Shown here piece after piece: positions 1-9,196 of a stretch of DNA of 64,000 nucleotides. Made by a program: the position numbers and the translations under genes. A model generated the notes under the pieces. It made no database searches. It was not told where the DNA came from and saw nothing but the letters and a program-made list of their open reading frames with translations. Within the stretch, counting starts at the first letter, position 1; every line of letters starts with the position of its first letter. Source of the stretch: a bacterium (GTDB lineage: Bacteria; Planctomycetota; SZUA-567); contig QKCJ01000036.1 in the NCBI GenBank assembly GCA_003245715.1, forward strand, positions 1 through 64,000. Reading direction: 5' to 3'.

Positions 1-118
1 AGCTATCCGGTTAAAACAATATACCCTTACTTACTGGATATTTATCAACATTTCAGTTTTTATTTCAATAATAATATGTTTATTATTGATTATTCCTGTT
101 TATTTAAAGAAAGTTGAT

Positions 119-134
119 TGTTTCATATGAAACA
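119..134. promoter_or_regulatory. parS-like palindrome 1
   Basis: Perfect 16-bp palindrome TGTTTCATATGAAACA. The ParB-binding consensus TGTTTCACGTGAAACA differs only at the two central bases. It is one of three such sites upstream of dnaA at nearly equal spacing (75 and 73 bp), the usual place for centromere sites near a replication origin. No parA or parB gene lies in this window, so the assignment rests on motif and position. Confidence 0.65.
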
Positions 135-193
135 TGGGTTCTGTTTCAGATATTTACAGATTTTAATATTATTTATATATTCAGCCTCTTCAA

Positions 194-209
194 TGTTTCA
201 TGTGAAACA
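194..209. promoter_or_regulatory. parS-like palindrome 2
   Basis: TGTTTCATGTGAAACA, a single mismatch from the ParB consensus TGTTTCACGTGAAACA and the best match of the three sites. It lies 75 bp from site 1 and 73 bp from site 3, in the AT-rich stretch before dnaA. Confidence 0.72.
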
Positions 210-266
210 TTATTTATCCGCCTGCTGCAAAAACAATCATTTTTGGTACTTTTTGTTCATTATCAA

Positions 267-282
267 TGTTTCATATGAAACA
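267..282. promoter_or_regulatory. parS-like palindrome 3
   Basis: TGTTTCATATGAAACA, identical to site 1, 12 bp before a perfect DnaA box. Together the three palindromes form a regularly spaced cluster immediately before dnaA. Confidence 0.65.
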
Positions 283-293
283 TTTTAATATTT

Positions 294-302
294 TGTGGAT
301 AA
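294..302 (-). promoter_or_regulatory. DnaA box
   Basis: Reads TTATCCACA on the minus strand, the exact high-affinity DnaA box. It sits about 110 bp before the dnaA start. A weaker relative TTATCAACA is at 42-50, and CTATTCACA at 383-391 is one base off. The box could act in origin firing, in dnaA autoregulation, or both. Confidence 0.7.
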
Positions 303-416
303 TTCTTATTTTTATATTGAATACCAGAGATTAAATCCATACGATAAAAGTTGAAAACAGATCGGGGGGTTTGTTTTTTAAACTATTCACAAAAGCATAT
401 TAAGGAGTCTCTGGTG

Positions 417-1709
417 ATGGAGGGGGAAAACCTGCAAGGTCTTTGGACCGGGATTATTTCTGAAATTAATGGTAATCCGAATTATTCACATCTTGTTCCA
501 TGGGTAAACAGAATCGTTCCTGAGGGTATTAATTCAAACATTATAAAATTCCGTTTTGCTGTTTCGGGTGTTGAATCATTGTTCACCGACAATTTAAAAG
601 CTGATCTGCAGGGTATCATCAACAATCTCTCGCATAATGATCTGAAGATCAGTTTCAGCAATGAAGAGGAATTTGCCGGTATTACCGCCAGCAATGAAAA
701 GAATTTTGATAATTTTTATACAAATTCAGAAAACAGACTGGCAATTGCCGCCGGCCGCGCTATTTGCAAGCGCGACCAGGATATCAGTTATAATCCGTTG
801 TTTATTTACGCCAAACCAGGGCTTGGCAAGACTCATTTATTGAATGCCATTGCTTATTCATATAAAAAACTCAATCCGGAAAAACGGGTGCGCTTTTTAA
901 GTTGCGAAATGTTCAATAACCAGTTTTTCACCGCAACCAGAGAAGACCGGATTAATATCTGGCGCAATATAAACGCTGATACAGATATCTTTATTCTTGA
1001 TAATATCCAGAATCTTGCACAATATCCAAACGCTCTTGAGGAGTTTTACCAATTATTTGAGATCCTGCATACTTCAAAGAAACAGATTGTTATTTCAAGT
1101 TCAGTAGCTGCCAAGCAACTTAATGGTTTTTCAGAGCAGCTTATTAGCCGCCTGCAGTGGGGACTGGAGATATCAATCAATAATCCTGAGACTAATACCA
1201 AAGAACAGATTATCCGCGAAAAACTCGGCAAGCACTCTATTGAGATTGATAACAGTATCATCACTAATATGGCTATTTCACACAATGGCAGTATCCGTGA
1301 ACTTGAGGGCGCGCTGAATACGATTTGCAGTTATTCGACATTACTAGACAAGAAAATTGACCGCAACCTGATTAATTCTGTCTTTAATGGCAATGACACT
1401 GGTGGTTCACCAATAATGATTGAGGATATCCTTGATATTATTGCTGATTATTATCGCGTTAAAAAGGAATTGCTTCTTTCAAAAAGCCGTATCAGGTCTG
1501 TAGCTTTCCCAAGACAGGTTGGCATGTATCTGGCTAAAAGCATAACCGGGAATTCACTGGAAGAGATCGGACGCTTCTTTGGCGGCAGGGATCATAGCAC
1601 TGTCAAACACGGTTGTGAAAAAATTAAGGAAATGGCTGCCAACGATCATACTTTTTATGTAATGCTAGAACAGCTCAAAAACCGCGTAAATAGCCTGAGC
1701 GCCGTCTAA
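417..1709 (+). CDS. dnaA: Chromosomal replication initiator protein DnaA
   Basis: Initiator ATPase that binds DnaA boxes, melts the origin and helps load the replicative helicase. The 430-aa protein has a short N-terminal domain I, a short linker, an AAA+ core with Walker A GLGKTH near residue 135 and a Walker B-like FILDNIQ near 192, and the C-terminal DNA-binding signature FGGRDHSTVKH near 388. Walker B reads LDN where most DnaA proteins have DD, an unusual second-acid change. The start is set at ATG 417, 9 bases after AAGGAG; GTG 414 directly upstream is also possible, and an upstream start at 351 has no ribosome site. A perfect DnaA box, TTATTCACA, lies inside the gene at 482-490. A diverged copy of the dispersed repeat and then a terminator follow the stop. 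Confidence 0.96.
   Translation: MEGENLQGLWTGIISEINGNPNYSHLVPWVNRIVPEGINSNIIKFRFAVSGVESLFTDNLKADLQGIINNLSHNDLKISFSNEEEFAGITASNEKNFDNFYTNSENRLAIAAGRAICKRDQDISYNPLFIYAKPGLGKTHLLNAIAYSYKKLNPEKRVRFLSCEMFNNQFFTATREDRINIWRNINADTDIFILDNIQNLAQYPNALEEFYQLFEILHTSKKQIVISSSVAAKQLNGFSEQLISRLQWGLEISINNPETNTKEQIIREKLGKHSIEIDNSIITNMAISHNGSIRELEGALNTICSYSTLLDKKIDRNLINSVFNGNDTGGSPIMIEDILDIIADYYRVKKELLLSKSRIRSVAFPRQVGMYLAKSITGNSLEEIGRFFGGRDHSTVKHGCEKIKEMAANDHTFYVMLEQLKNRVNSLSAV
482..490 (+). promoter_or_regulatory. DnaA box inside dnaA
   Basis: TTATTCACA matches TTATNCACA exactly. It lies within the 5' part of the dnaA coding region, so it may titrate DnaA or be part of the origin; a chance match in an AT-rich gene is also possible. 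Confidence 0.4.
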
Positions 1710-1756
1710 TCGGGTTAGATGCTCGGCGGGCTGTTTTGACAAGCAGGTTAGCAATC
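1705..1756 (+). repeat. Dispersed 3'-end repeat, diverged copy 1 (dnaA)
   Basis: Follows the dnaA stop and shares the core GGCGGGCTGTTTTGACAAGC with the family seen downstream of mfd, bioA and others. A hairpin TCTAA-TCGGG-TTAGA overlaps the TAA stop codon. The TGGCA hairpin and the tail of the family are not recognisable, so this is a partial or old copy. Confidence 0.55.
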
Positions 1757-1851
1757 TACATAGAAGCTATGAAGATAAATGCTTTGTTCAGCGGCGCCTA
1801 TATTTTATCGTTATTGTTTTAGATTAATATTTTAATCCATTAATAAAATTA

Positions 1852-1896
1852 CGACCTTGCTCAATTAATATTCCGGGCAAGGTCGCTTTGTTTTTT
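1852..1896 (+). terminator. Rho-independent terminator between dnaA and dnaN
   Basis: Nine-base stem CGACCTTGC / GCAAGGTCG (1852-1860 and 1877-1885) with a 16-base loop, followed by CTTTGTTTTTT. It ends dnaA transcription and separates it from dnaN. Confidence 0.85.
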
Positions 1897-2230
1897 GTTA
1901 ACGCTGGCTAGTTGATTCTATTTAAAATAGCTGAAAACTAACGCTTATCATTGCATTAATTACAGGAATTGAACATAGGATTTTATGATACTTTGAATTG
2001 AACATCTTCTGAACATTAGATTGACAATGATGGCTACAGCAAAACAAGACAGCTCTGATTCTGTAAAGCAGCATAAAATAATGCTTTATATCAGCAAAAA
2101 GAAGAAGTGAACATAACAAAAAAACTTAATTTTAGTATTCATTTTTATATATTCTTTCATATAATATATCTATATATGCAATTAAAGTTGATATTGAAGT
2201 CAAATCAGATCGAACAGACGGGGACAGTAT
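1897..2230. other. Intergenic region dnaA-dnaN
   Basis: About 330 bases with no convincing gene. GAACAT occurs four times between about 1970 and 2115 and the last 100 bases are extremely AT-rich, as expected for the dnaN promoter or an unwinding element. A 27-codon reading frame at 2027-2110 (MMATAKQ... with a lysine-rich end) lacks a ribosome site and is not called as a gene. Confidence 0.4.
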
Positions 2231-3328
2231 ATGAAATTCACATGCAACAGAGTAAAGCTTGCTGAAGCTCTGGGACTGGTAAATAACGTTATTCCGGCAC
2301 GGGCTTCAAAGCCTGTAATCCAGAATGTCCAGATCAGGGGAAACAGTGACAGCACCATCACACTTTCCGGTACTGATTATGAAATTGGTATTTCATATAA
2401 TCTTGAGGTTGAAAATCTCACAGACCCCTCAACAGCACTTATCTCAGCTTCAAGCCTGGTTGGTATCGTTCAGGAAGACCGTTCTGAAGAGGTTACTCTT
2501 GAGATCAATGAAGAATCTGCAAAGATGATTGCCAGCCGCGGCGTATTTGAGTTTTCTGTGGCTCTCAATGAAGAGTTTCCGGAAATCAGGTCTATCGGTA
2601 CTGAGGATGTAATCGAAATCCCCGGAGATGCCCTTACAGACGCAATCAGCAAGACCTCGTTTGCGACTGCCCGTGGTGATACCAGATACGCTCTCAATGG
2701 TATCTGCATCAATATCCAGGATGAGAAAGCTGATTTTGTCGCCAGTGATACCCACAGACTTTCATTAGTCAGCAAAAAGATTAAGAATGACAGCAAGGTT
2801 AATAAACAGTCTATCGTCATAACCAAGGGCATGCAGGAATTGGCGCGCATGGCTTCTGGTGAGGATGTAGTGCAGATTCAGCTTTTATCTAATGAAATGG
2901 TCGCCAAAACTTCACGCGCCACTCTTATTTCACGACTGGTTGACGGACAGTTCCCACGTTATCAGGATGTTATTCCAAAAGAGACAGCACTCAGTCTGAC
3001 CTTCGTTCGTGACGAGTTGATGCACGGTCTACGTCTGGTTGGCAAGATGAGTAATGAAGAATCACACTCAATCAAGATTGATGCGGCTAATGACAAGATG
3101 AATATTTCCGCAACTACCGGCAGCCTTGGTTCAGGTCAGCAGGAGCTGGATGCTAAGGTTGAGGGCGGCGAGATTTCCGCTAGCTTTAACTTTGTTTATC
3201 TGATTGAAGCGCTGAAATCATTCAACTCATCAGAGATGAGTATGAAACTGAGCAATAATGACGCGCCAGTCCGGATGGATGAGGGTGACTATATCCACGT
3301 TGTTATGCCGATTACTTCAAGACGTTAG
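2231..3328 (+). CDS. dnaN: DNA polymerase III beta subunit (sliding clamp)
   Basis: Ring-shaped clamp that tethers DNA polymerase III to DNA. The 365-aa length is normal for the family. It shows the three repeated clamp folds, with typical beta-clamp stretches such as FATARGDTRYALNGI and FVASDTHRLSL in domain 2 and the C-terminal ending VVMPITSRR close to the family ending MPMR. ATG 2231 is the first possible start and has only a weak upstream site (GGGGACAG). Position after dnaA is canonical. The next gene follows after about 85 bases and could be cotranscribed. Confidence 0.96.
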   Translation: MKFTCNRVKLAEALGLVNNVIPARASKPVIQNVQIRGNSDSTITLSGTDYEIGISYNLEVENLTDPSTALISASSLVGIVQEDRSEEVTLEINEESAKMIASRGVFEFSVALNEEFPEIRSIGTEDVIEIPGDALTDAISKTSFATARGDTRYALNGICINIQDEKADFVASDTHRLSLVSKKIKNDSKVNKQSIVITKGMQELARMASGEDVVQIQLLSNEMVAKTSRATLISRLVDGQFPRYQDVIPKETALSLTFVRDELMHGLRLVGKMSNEESHSIKIDAANDKMNISATTGSLGSGQQELDAKVEGGEISASFNFVYLIEALKSFNSSEMSMKLSNNDAPVRMDEGDYIHVVMPITSRR

Positions 3329-3412
3329 TAATAGTTGCGCGGCGAGTCCGATAATATTTATAATTAATTATTATTTTCAGTGATCTGTTTTGCTTTGGGG
3401 ATATTTTGGCTG

Positions 3413-3808
3413 ATGGCAGATTTGTCTGAGGATGATATTTTAAAAGCGGCAAAGCGCTGGCAGGATCAGCAACGGGCAAAGATAGAGAAGCGCAATGAGT
3501 TTATTGGCATCCATGCGAGCCATGATTTGCAGTTTCTGCTCAAGCCGCTTGAGAAGGAAGTTAAAAAACGCGAGCGTCATCCGCTGACTAACTGGCAGGA
3601 GGTCTGGAGTAAAACAGTTGGTGAAGAACTCTCAGCAATGAGTAGGGTGAAGAATTTCCGCAATGGTTTTTTAGAGATCGAAGTTGATAACGCAGCATTA
3701 AAGAGTGAGCTTGAATCATTCTACAGTGAAGAACTCACTGCAACGCTTAAAGAAGAATTGCCTACCAAAAAATTAAGAGCATTAAAATTTATCTTATCAG
3801 GTAAATGA
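3413..3808 (+). CDS. DUF721 / DciA-like protein
   Basis: A 131-aa protein in the place where recF usually sits, between dnaN and gyrB. The C-terminal half (RNGFLEIEVDNAALKSELE ... LKFILSG) has the DUF721 pattern. DciA, the characterised member, helps load the replicative helicase DnaB in bacteria that lack DnaC. The N-terminal half is rich in charged residues and probably helical. I chose ATG 3413 (MADLSEDD) because the upstream GTG 3380 adds an 11-residue hydrophobic stretch with no ribosome site. Helicase loading here is inferred from the family and neighbourhood. Confidence 0.75.
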   Translation: MADLSEDDILKAAKRWQDQQRAKIEKRNEFIGIHASHDLQFLLKPLEKEVKKRERHPLTNWQEVWSKTVGEELSAMSRVKNFRNGFLEIEVDNAALKSELESFYSEELTATLKEELPTKKLRALKFILSGK

Positions 3809-3959
3809 TAAAAAAGAAGGGGTCAGTAAGATCGTTTTGTTATTACGGTTTTCTGAAAATCCTGCGAAGGTTGACTTAGTAAGTTTTCCAACTTTGTCCG
3901 CAGAAAAAATCCCTGAGGGGCTATTTGTAAAGCAGTACATAGAACAGGAAATAAAAAAT

Positions 3960-6413
3960 ATGTCAGAAAAAACATACGGTGCAGATTCAATTAAAGCGCT
4001 CAAGGGTCTTGAGGCTGTTCGTAAACGTCCGGGTATGTATATCGGTGATACGGGTCCGCGTGGTTTGCATCACCTGATCTGGGAAGTTGTGGACAATTCG
4101 ATTGATGAAGTTATGGCCAAACACGCAACTGGTCTTAGTGTTCACATCAATCCTGAAGGATCAATTACAGTTATTGATGACGGGCGTGGTATTCCGGTTG
4201 GCTGGAATAAAGAAAACAACATGAACTCGCTTACACTGGTGCTGACTGTTCTGCACGCCGGTGGTAAGTTTGACCATGACAGTTACAAGGTTTCAGGTGG
4301 TCTGCATGGTGTTGGTGTGTCATGTGTGAACGCGCTTTCTGAGTGGCTTGAAGCTGAAGTATATCGTGATGGCAAGATCTGGTTTCAACGCTTTGAGCGG
4401 GGTAACCCGGTTGGTGATGTTGAGGAACGCGGCAAGACCAAGATGCGCGGAACCAAAGTTACTTTTATGCCGGATGAAGAGATCTTCACTGAAACAAGAG
4501 TATTTAAGTATGAAACAATTGCCACACGTCTGCGCGAGCTGGCATTCCTTAACAAGGGTGTAAAGATTGAAGTTGAAGATATGCGCCCGGAGAGCAAGGG
4601 TGACAATAAAGACCAGTTCTTCTATGAAGGCGGTCTGCAGAGTTATGTAGAATTTCTCAATGAAAATAAAACTCTGGTTCACAAGGAAGTTGTTCACATC
4701 GAAGGCAACAGTGATGATGAGAATAATTTCGAATGCGAAATTGCTTTCCAGTATAACGACGGTTATAACGAGACTTGTATCTCCTTTACCAATAATATTA
4801 ATAATCCTGGCGGTGGTACTCACCTTTCCGGTTTCCGTTCGGCATTGACCAGAACTCTCAACGCCTGGGGTAAGAAGAATAAAGTTATTAAAGATAAGGA
4901 CCCGGCTGTGACCGGTGACGACTGCCGTGAAGGGTTGTCAGCGATTATATCTGTACGTGTTCCTGATCCGCAGTTTGAAGGACAGACCAAAGACAAACTT
5001 GGTAACCGCGAAGTTGAAGGTTTTGTCCAAAAGATGGTTAATGAGGAACTGTCTACTTATCTTGAAGAAAATCCGAAGGTTGCCAGAGACATTATCCGCC
5101 GGGCGGTGGATGCGTCGATTGCCAGAAACGCGGCGCGTAAAGCCCGTGACCAGGCGAGGCGAAAAAATGTCCTTTCTGGTGGAGGTTTACCTGGTAAACT
5201 TGCAGACTGTATTTCAAAAGACCGGGAGAGTACTGAATTGTACATGGTGGAGGGAGACTCCGCTGGTGGATCGGCCAAGATGGGACGCGATAGCCGCACG
5301 CAGGCTATTCTTCCACTAAAGGGTAAGATTCTTAATGTTGAAAAAGCCCGTCTTGATAAAATGCTCGGCCATAGTGAAGTATCAGCCATCATCACAGCTC
5401 TTGGTACAGGTATTGGCGTGGAAGAATTTGATATTGACAAGCTGCGTTATGGCAAGGTTATTATCATGTGTGACGCGGATGTGGACGGAAGCCATATCAG
5501 AACACTGCTTTTGACATTTTTCTTCCGTCATATGCCGAAATTGATTGATAATGGTAATCTGTTTGTTGCCTGTCCTCCGCTTTATCAGGTTAAGCGCGGC
5601 AAGAAAGTGCAGTATGTTTTATCAGATGAAGAGATGAATTCTACTCTTACCAATCTTGGTATCGACGGCACGGTTCTTGAATACCGTAACAACGGTTCCA
5701 GCTCGAAAATTGAAGGAGAAAAACTTAATTCACTCCTTAGCCTGATTAGAAAAATCGACGGGCTTATCAGAGTTCTTAATCATCGTGGCATGACATTGAC
5801 TGGTGCCCTTGAATTGCGCAAACAATATGGATCATTCCCTAAACATAAAGCTATTCTTAATGGTGAGGAACATTTCTTCGTTTCCGGTCAGGCTCTTAAG
5901 GACTTCATTCATGAAGGCGAAGAGAAGGGAATTATTGATGATACAGTAGAAGAGGATGTTACTCTTTCAGCAGGTGATATTACAGAAAAAACCCTGATTG
6001 AAACAGAATTTCTTTTTGCTGAAGATCTTGAAAAGAACATTAACAAGATTTCTGAGATGGGCTTTAATATTGACCACTTCCTGATTCCTGATGATCCGGC
6101 GGAGAAGGGTAAATTTGTTCTGATGAGTAACGGACAGGAAGAATTTTTCCAGACACTGCACGATATTCTTGACGGAATCCAGACGCTTGGTGAAAGAGGG
6201 CTTGATATTCAGCGCTATAAGGGTCTTGGTGAAATGGATCCGGCACAGCTCTGGGAAACAACAATGGACCCGGAAAGAAGAACGCTCAAAAAAGTTACTG
6301 TTGATGATGCGATCAAGGCGGATCAGTTGTTTACTCTGCTTATGGGTGAAGTTGTTGAACCGCGCCGTAAATTTATCGAGAAATACGCGCTTGATGCGGA
6401 TCTTGATATTTAA
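3960..6413 (+). CDS. gyrB: DNA gyrase subunit B
   Basis: ATPase subunit of gyrase, which introduces negative supercoils. The 817-aa protein has the GHKL ATPase with VVDNSIDE, DDGRGIPV and GGLHGVGVS, then the TOPRIM motifs EGDSAGGS and CDADVDGSHI, and the C-terminal QRYKGLGEMD that contacts GyrA. About 170 extra residues lie within the C-terminal TOPRIM part, like the long E. coli type rather than the shorter Bacillus type. ATG 3960 is preferred: it follows ACAGGAAA and gives the usual MSEKTYGADSIKALKGLEAVRKRPGM-type start, while an upstream in-frame start at 3837 would add 41 non-conserved residues. gyrA follows 66 bases later, giving a gyrBA operon. Confidence 0.97.
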   Translation: MSEKTYGADSIKALKGLEAVRKRPGMYIGDTGPRGLHHLIWEVVDNSIDEVMAKHATGLSVHINPEGSITVIDDGRGIPVGWNKENNMNSLTLVLTVLHAGGKFDHDSYKVSGGLHGVGVSCVNALSEWLEAEVYRDGKIWFQRFERGNPVGDVEERGKTKMRGTKVTFMPDEEIFTETRVFKYETIATRLRELAFLNKGVKIEVEDMRPESKGDNKDQFFYEGGLQSYVEFLNENKTLVHKEVVHIEGNSDDENNFECEIAFQYNDGYNETCISFTNNINNPGGGTHLSGFRSALTRTLNAWGKKNKVIKDKDPAVTGDDCREGLSAIISVRVPDPQFEGQTKDKLGNREVEGFVQKMVNEELSTYLEENPKVARDIIRRAVDASIARNAARKARDQARRKNVLSGGGLPGKLADCISKDRESTELYMVEGDSAGGSAKMGRDSRTQAILPLKGKILNVEKARLDKMLGHSEVSAIITALGTGIGVEEFDIDKLRYGKVIIMCDADVDGSHIRTLLLTFFFRHMPKLIDNGNLFVACPPLYQVKRGKKVQYVLSDEEMNSTLTNLGIDGTVLEYRNNGSSSKIEGEKLNSLLSLIRKIDGLIRVLNHRGMTLTGALELRKQYGSFPKHKAILNGEEHFFVSGQALKDFIHEGEEKGIIDDTVEEDVTLSAGDITEKTLIETEFLFAEDLEKNINKISEMGFNIDHFLIPDDPAEKGKFVLMSNGQEEFFQTLHDILDGIQTLGERGLDIQRYKGLGEMDPAQLWETTMDPERRTLKKVTVDDAIKADQLFTLLMGEVVEPRRKFIEKYALDADLDI

Positions 6414-6479
6414 TGATTGGTCTGCGCGGATAAAACAGAAATAAATAACGTTTAATTATAAACAGGAAGTAAAAATACA

Positions 6480-9065
6480 ATGGCAGATGAAATAATAAAT
6501 AACTTGGCTGGAATTCATGACCTTTCAATTGAAGAAGAAATGAAAAACAGCTACCTGACATACTCGATGAGTGTTATTGTCTCACGTGCGTTGCCGGATG
6601 TGCGTGATGGTCTCAAGCCGGTACACCGTCGAATTTTAGTAGCGATGAATGACCTTAATCTTTCATACCGCCACAAGCATGTTAAGTGTGCGAAGGTTGT
6701 CGGTCAGGTTCTTGGTAATTACCATCCGCATGGTGATAGTGCGGTATATGATGCGTTGGTTCGTGTGGCGCAGGATTTCTCTGTTCGTTACATGATGGTT
6801 GACGGACATGGTAACTTTGGTTCGATTGACGGTGACAGTGCGGCTGCGTACCGATATACAGAATGTCGGATGCAGAAAGTCTGTGACGACATGCTTGCCG
6901 ATCTTGATAAAGACACGGTTGATTTTGTTGATAATTTTGATGGTACTGCGACTGAGCCGACCGTTCTGCCGACAAAGTTGCCGTTATTACTGCTTAACGG
7001 TGCGACTGGTATTGCGGTTGGTATGGCGACCAATCTCGCGCCACATAATCTGACGGAAGTCTGCAAGGCGTTAATCTGTCTGATTGACAATCCTGATGCG
7101 ACTTTAAAAGATCTGATGAAACACGTCAAGGGTCCGGACTTTCCTACCGGTGGTCTGATCTGCGGACGTGAAGGAATCAAGAAAGCATACGAAACTGGTA
7201 AGGGTCGTGTGCCGATGCGCGCCAAGTGTCATATTGAAACACAAAAAAGCGGCCGCCAGTCAATTGTTGTCACAGAAATTCCTTATCAGGTTAACAAAGT
7301 CAACATCATTGAGAAGATCGCAAGTGTTGTCAAGGAAGACCGCGTCAAGGGTATTTCCTCAATCAATGACTACTCAAACAAAGACGGTATCCGTTTGGTT
7401 ATTGACCTTAAGCAGGGTGAGGACGCGAATGTCGTTCTCAATCAGCTTTATAAGCTTACTCCGCTGCACAGTAATTTTTCAGTCAACAGTATCGCGCTGG
7501 TCAATGGCCGTCCTGAAACACTTACCCTCAAGGAAATGCTCCAGCATTATATTGATCACCGCTTTGAAGTTATCCGCCGGCGTACGCGTTATCTTCTGGA
7601 TAAAGCAGAAGCACGCGCGCATATCGTTGAAGGTTTGCTCAAGGCGCTTGATAATATTGACCGTGTTATCACAATTATCCGCGAATCAGAAACTGTAGAA
7701 GAAGCCAAAGCTGGCTTGACCAAGGAATTCGGTCTCAGTGATATTCAGGCACACCATATTCTTGAGATGCGTCTGCGGAGGTTGACGGGTCTGCAGCGCA
7801 AGGAACTTGAAGCCGAATACGCACAGCTTCAGGAAATGATTGCTGAGTATAAGGCAATTCTCCGTGACCGTAATCTGGTTCTTGATATCATCCGTGAAGA
7901 CTGCCATGAGATGATCGAGAAACATGGTGATGAGCGCCGCAGTGAGATCGTTGGAGCGGTTGAAGATATCAGCATTGAAGACATGATCGCCGATGAAGAA
8001 ATGGTTGTTGTGATCTCAAATGACGGTTATATCAAGCGAATGCCGATTGATACTTACCGCAAGCAGGGTCGTGGCGGTAAAGGCGTGACCGGTGCAGGTA
8101 ACATGAAAGAGGGAGACTTTATCGAGCATCTCTTTATCGGTTCAACGCACGATTATATTCTCTTCTTTACATCAATAGGTAAGGTTCATTGGCTCAAGAT
8201 TTATGACATTCCGCAGATGGGACGCGCCGCCAAGGGTCGTTCGATTGTTAATGTTCTTGAACTTGAAAAAGATGAAAAGATTCAGACCTGTATTGCGGTT
8301 CGTGAATTTGATGATGATCATTATCTGGTACTTGCTACCAAGAAAGGTGTTATCAAGAAAACCGTTCTTTCAGCTTATCAGCGTCCGATGAAGGGTGGTA
8401 TCAGGGCAATTAATGTTCATGATGATGACGAATTATTCGGCGCGTTGATAACTAATGGTGAGAATGAACTGATGCTTGCCAGCCGCAATGGTATGGCTTG
8501 TCACTTCAAGGAAACCGATGTTCGTCCGATGGGAAGAACAGCTGCTGGTGTAACTGGTATGAATCTCTCAGATGATGATGAATGTATTGGTCTGATGGTT
8601 GCGACGGCTGATACCAGCGTGTTGACGATTGCTGAAAAAGGCATGGGTAAACGCAGCTCGTTTGAGGATTACAGGCTTACCAAGCGCGGTGCCAAAGGCG
8701 TAACCAATATGAAGATCACTGAGAAGACCGGCAAGGTCGTCAAGTGTATGGCGGTTACTGAAGAAGATGATATAATGATTATCACCATTAACGGAATGGT
8801 CGTTCGCATTGCAGTTAATGGTTGCCGGGTTATTGGACGTGCGACACAGGGCGTTAAACTTATTGGTCTTAAAGAAGATGACAAGGTTGCAACGGTTGCC
8901 AAGGTGCTTGAATCTGACAAGAAGGATGACGAAGATGATGGTCCGGACCTTGACCAGAGCATCCCGGATGAAGCGCTTGATGATGTGGATGATGGTATGA
9001 AGGAACTGCTTGACCGTGCAGAAGATGACGCGGAAGAGCAGGCAGAGGAAGAAGAAGAGGATTAA
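6480..9065 (+). CDS. gyrA: DNA gyrase subunit A
   Basis: DNA breakage-reunion subunit of gyrase. Motifs include YSMSVIVSRALPDVRDGLKP, HPHGDSAVYDALVRVAQ and the catalytic tyrosine in AAAYRYTE. The residues matching E. coli Ser83 and Asp87 are Ser and Asp, the quinolone-sensitive state. The C-terminal beta-pinwheel has the GyrA box QGRGGKG, which separates gyrase from topoisomerase IV. The end is a long acidic tail of Asp and Glu, seen in many gyrases as a supercoiling regulator. ATG 6480 follows AGGAAG at good spacing. A hairpin lies 45 bases after the stop. Confidence 0.97.
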   Translation: MADEIINNLAGIHDLSIEEEMKNSYLTYSMSVIVSRALPDVRDGLKPVHRRILVAMNDLNLSYRHKHVKCAKVVGQVLGNYHPHGDSAVYDALVRVAQDFSVRYMMVDGHGNFGSIDGDSAAAYRYTECRMQKVCDDMLADLDKDTVDFVDNFDGTATEPTVLPTKLPLLLLNGATGIAVGMATNLAPHNLTEVCKALICLIDNPDATLKDLMKHVKGPDFPTGGLICGREGIKKAYETGKGRVPMRAKCHIETQKSGRQSIVVTEIPYQVNKVNIIEKIASVVKEDRVKGISSINDYSNKDGIRLVIDLKQGEDANVVLNQLYKLTPLHSNFSVNSIALVNGRPETLTLKEMLQHYIDHRFEVIRRRTRYLLDKAEARAHIVEGLLKALDNIDRVITIIRESETVEEAKAGLTKEFGLSDIQAHHILEMRLRRLTGLQRKELEAEYAQLQEMIAEYKAILRDRNLVLDIIREDCHEMIEKHGDERRSEIVGAVEDISIEDMIADEEMVVVISNDGYIKRMPIDTYRKQGRGGKGVTGAGNMKEGDFIEHLFIGSTHDYILFFTSIGKVHWLKIYDIPQMGRAAKGRSIVNVLELEKDEKIQTCIAVREFDDDHYLVLATKKGVIKKTVLSAYQRPMKGGIRAINVHDDDELFGALITNGENELMLASRNGMACHFKETDVRPMGRTAAGVTGMNLSDDDECIGLMVATADTSVLTIAEKGMGKRSSFEDYRLTKRGAKGVTNMKITEKTGKVVKCMAVTEEDDIMIITINGMVVRIAVNGCRVIGRATQGVKLIGLKEDDKVATVAKVLESDKKDDEDDGPDLDQSIPDEALDDVDDGMKELLDRAEDDAEEQAEEEEED

Positions 9066-9109
9066 TAAACTTCTTTCTTAACTTTATAACCTGAAAAAAT
9101 ATAATTAGT

Positions 9110-9135
9110 ATCCCGCTCTGATTACAGGGCGGGAT
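9110..9135 (+). terminator. Terminator-like hairpin after gyrA
   Basis: Stem ATCCCGC / GCGGGAT with a 12-base loop. No clear T-run follows (ATGATATTATAA), so it may be a weak terminator or an mRNA 3' stabiliser. Confidence 0.5.
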
Positions 9136-9196
9136 ATGATATTATAAAAAGATAATTAATTTTAAAATGTTTCATGGCAAACAAGTGAGAAATAAA

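Larger units (their letters stand above)
1..416. other. AT-rich region before dnaA, likely part of oriC
   Basis: No gene is seen in this very AT-rich stretch. It contains three parS-like palindromes, one perfect and two weaker DnaA boxes, and long A/T runs suitable for unwinding. Position next to dnaA-dnaN-gyrBA makes it the best oriC candidate in the window; the dnaA-dnaN gap (1710-2230) is the other possibility. A strand-skew plot would decide. Confidence 0.55.

Noticed and set aside
2027-2110. 27-codon lysine-rich frame between dnaA and dnaN
   Set aside because: No ribosome site and no recognisable family; random frames of this length are common.
4320-4823. Long antisense frames within gyrB (and similar within gyrA, glnS, mfd and the TPR gene)
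   Set aside because: They mirror the codon pattern of well-supported genes on the other strand and carry no domains.
9168-9183. Fourth parS-like site TGTTTCATGGCAAACA at the hisC 5' end
   Set aside because: Three central mismatches break the palindrome; likely chance.
9167-9196. Earlier start for hisC
   Set aside because: Adds ten residues not found in HisC and has no ribosome site; the ATG at 9197 fits the family.
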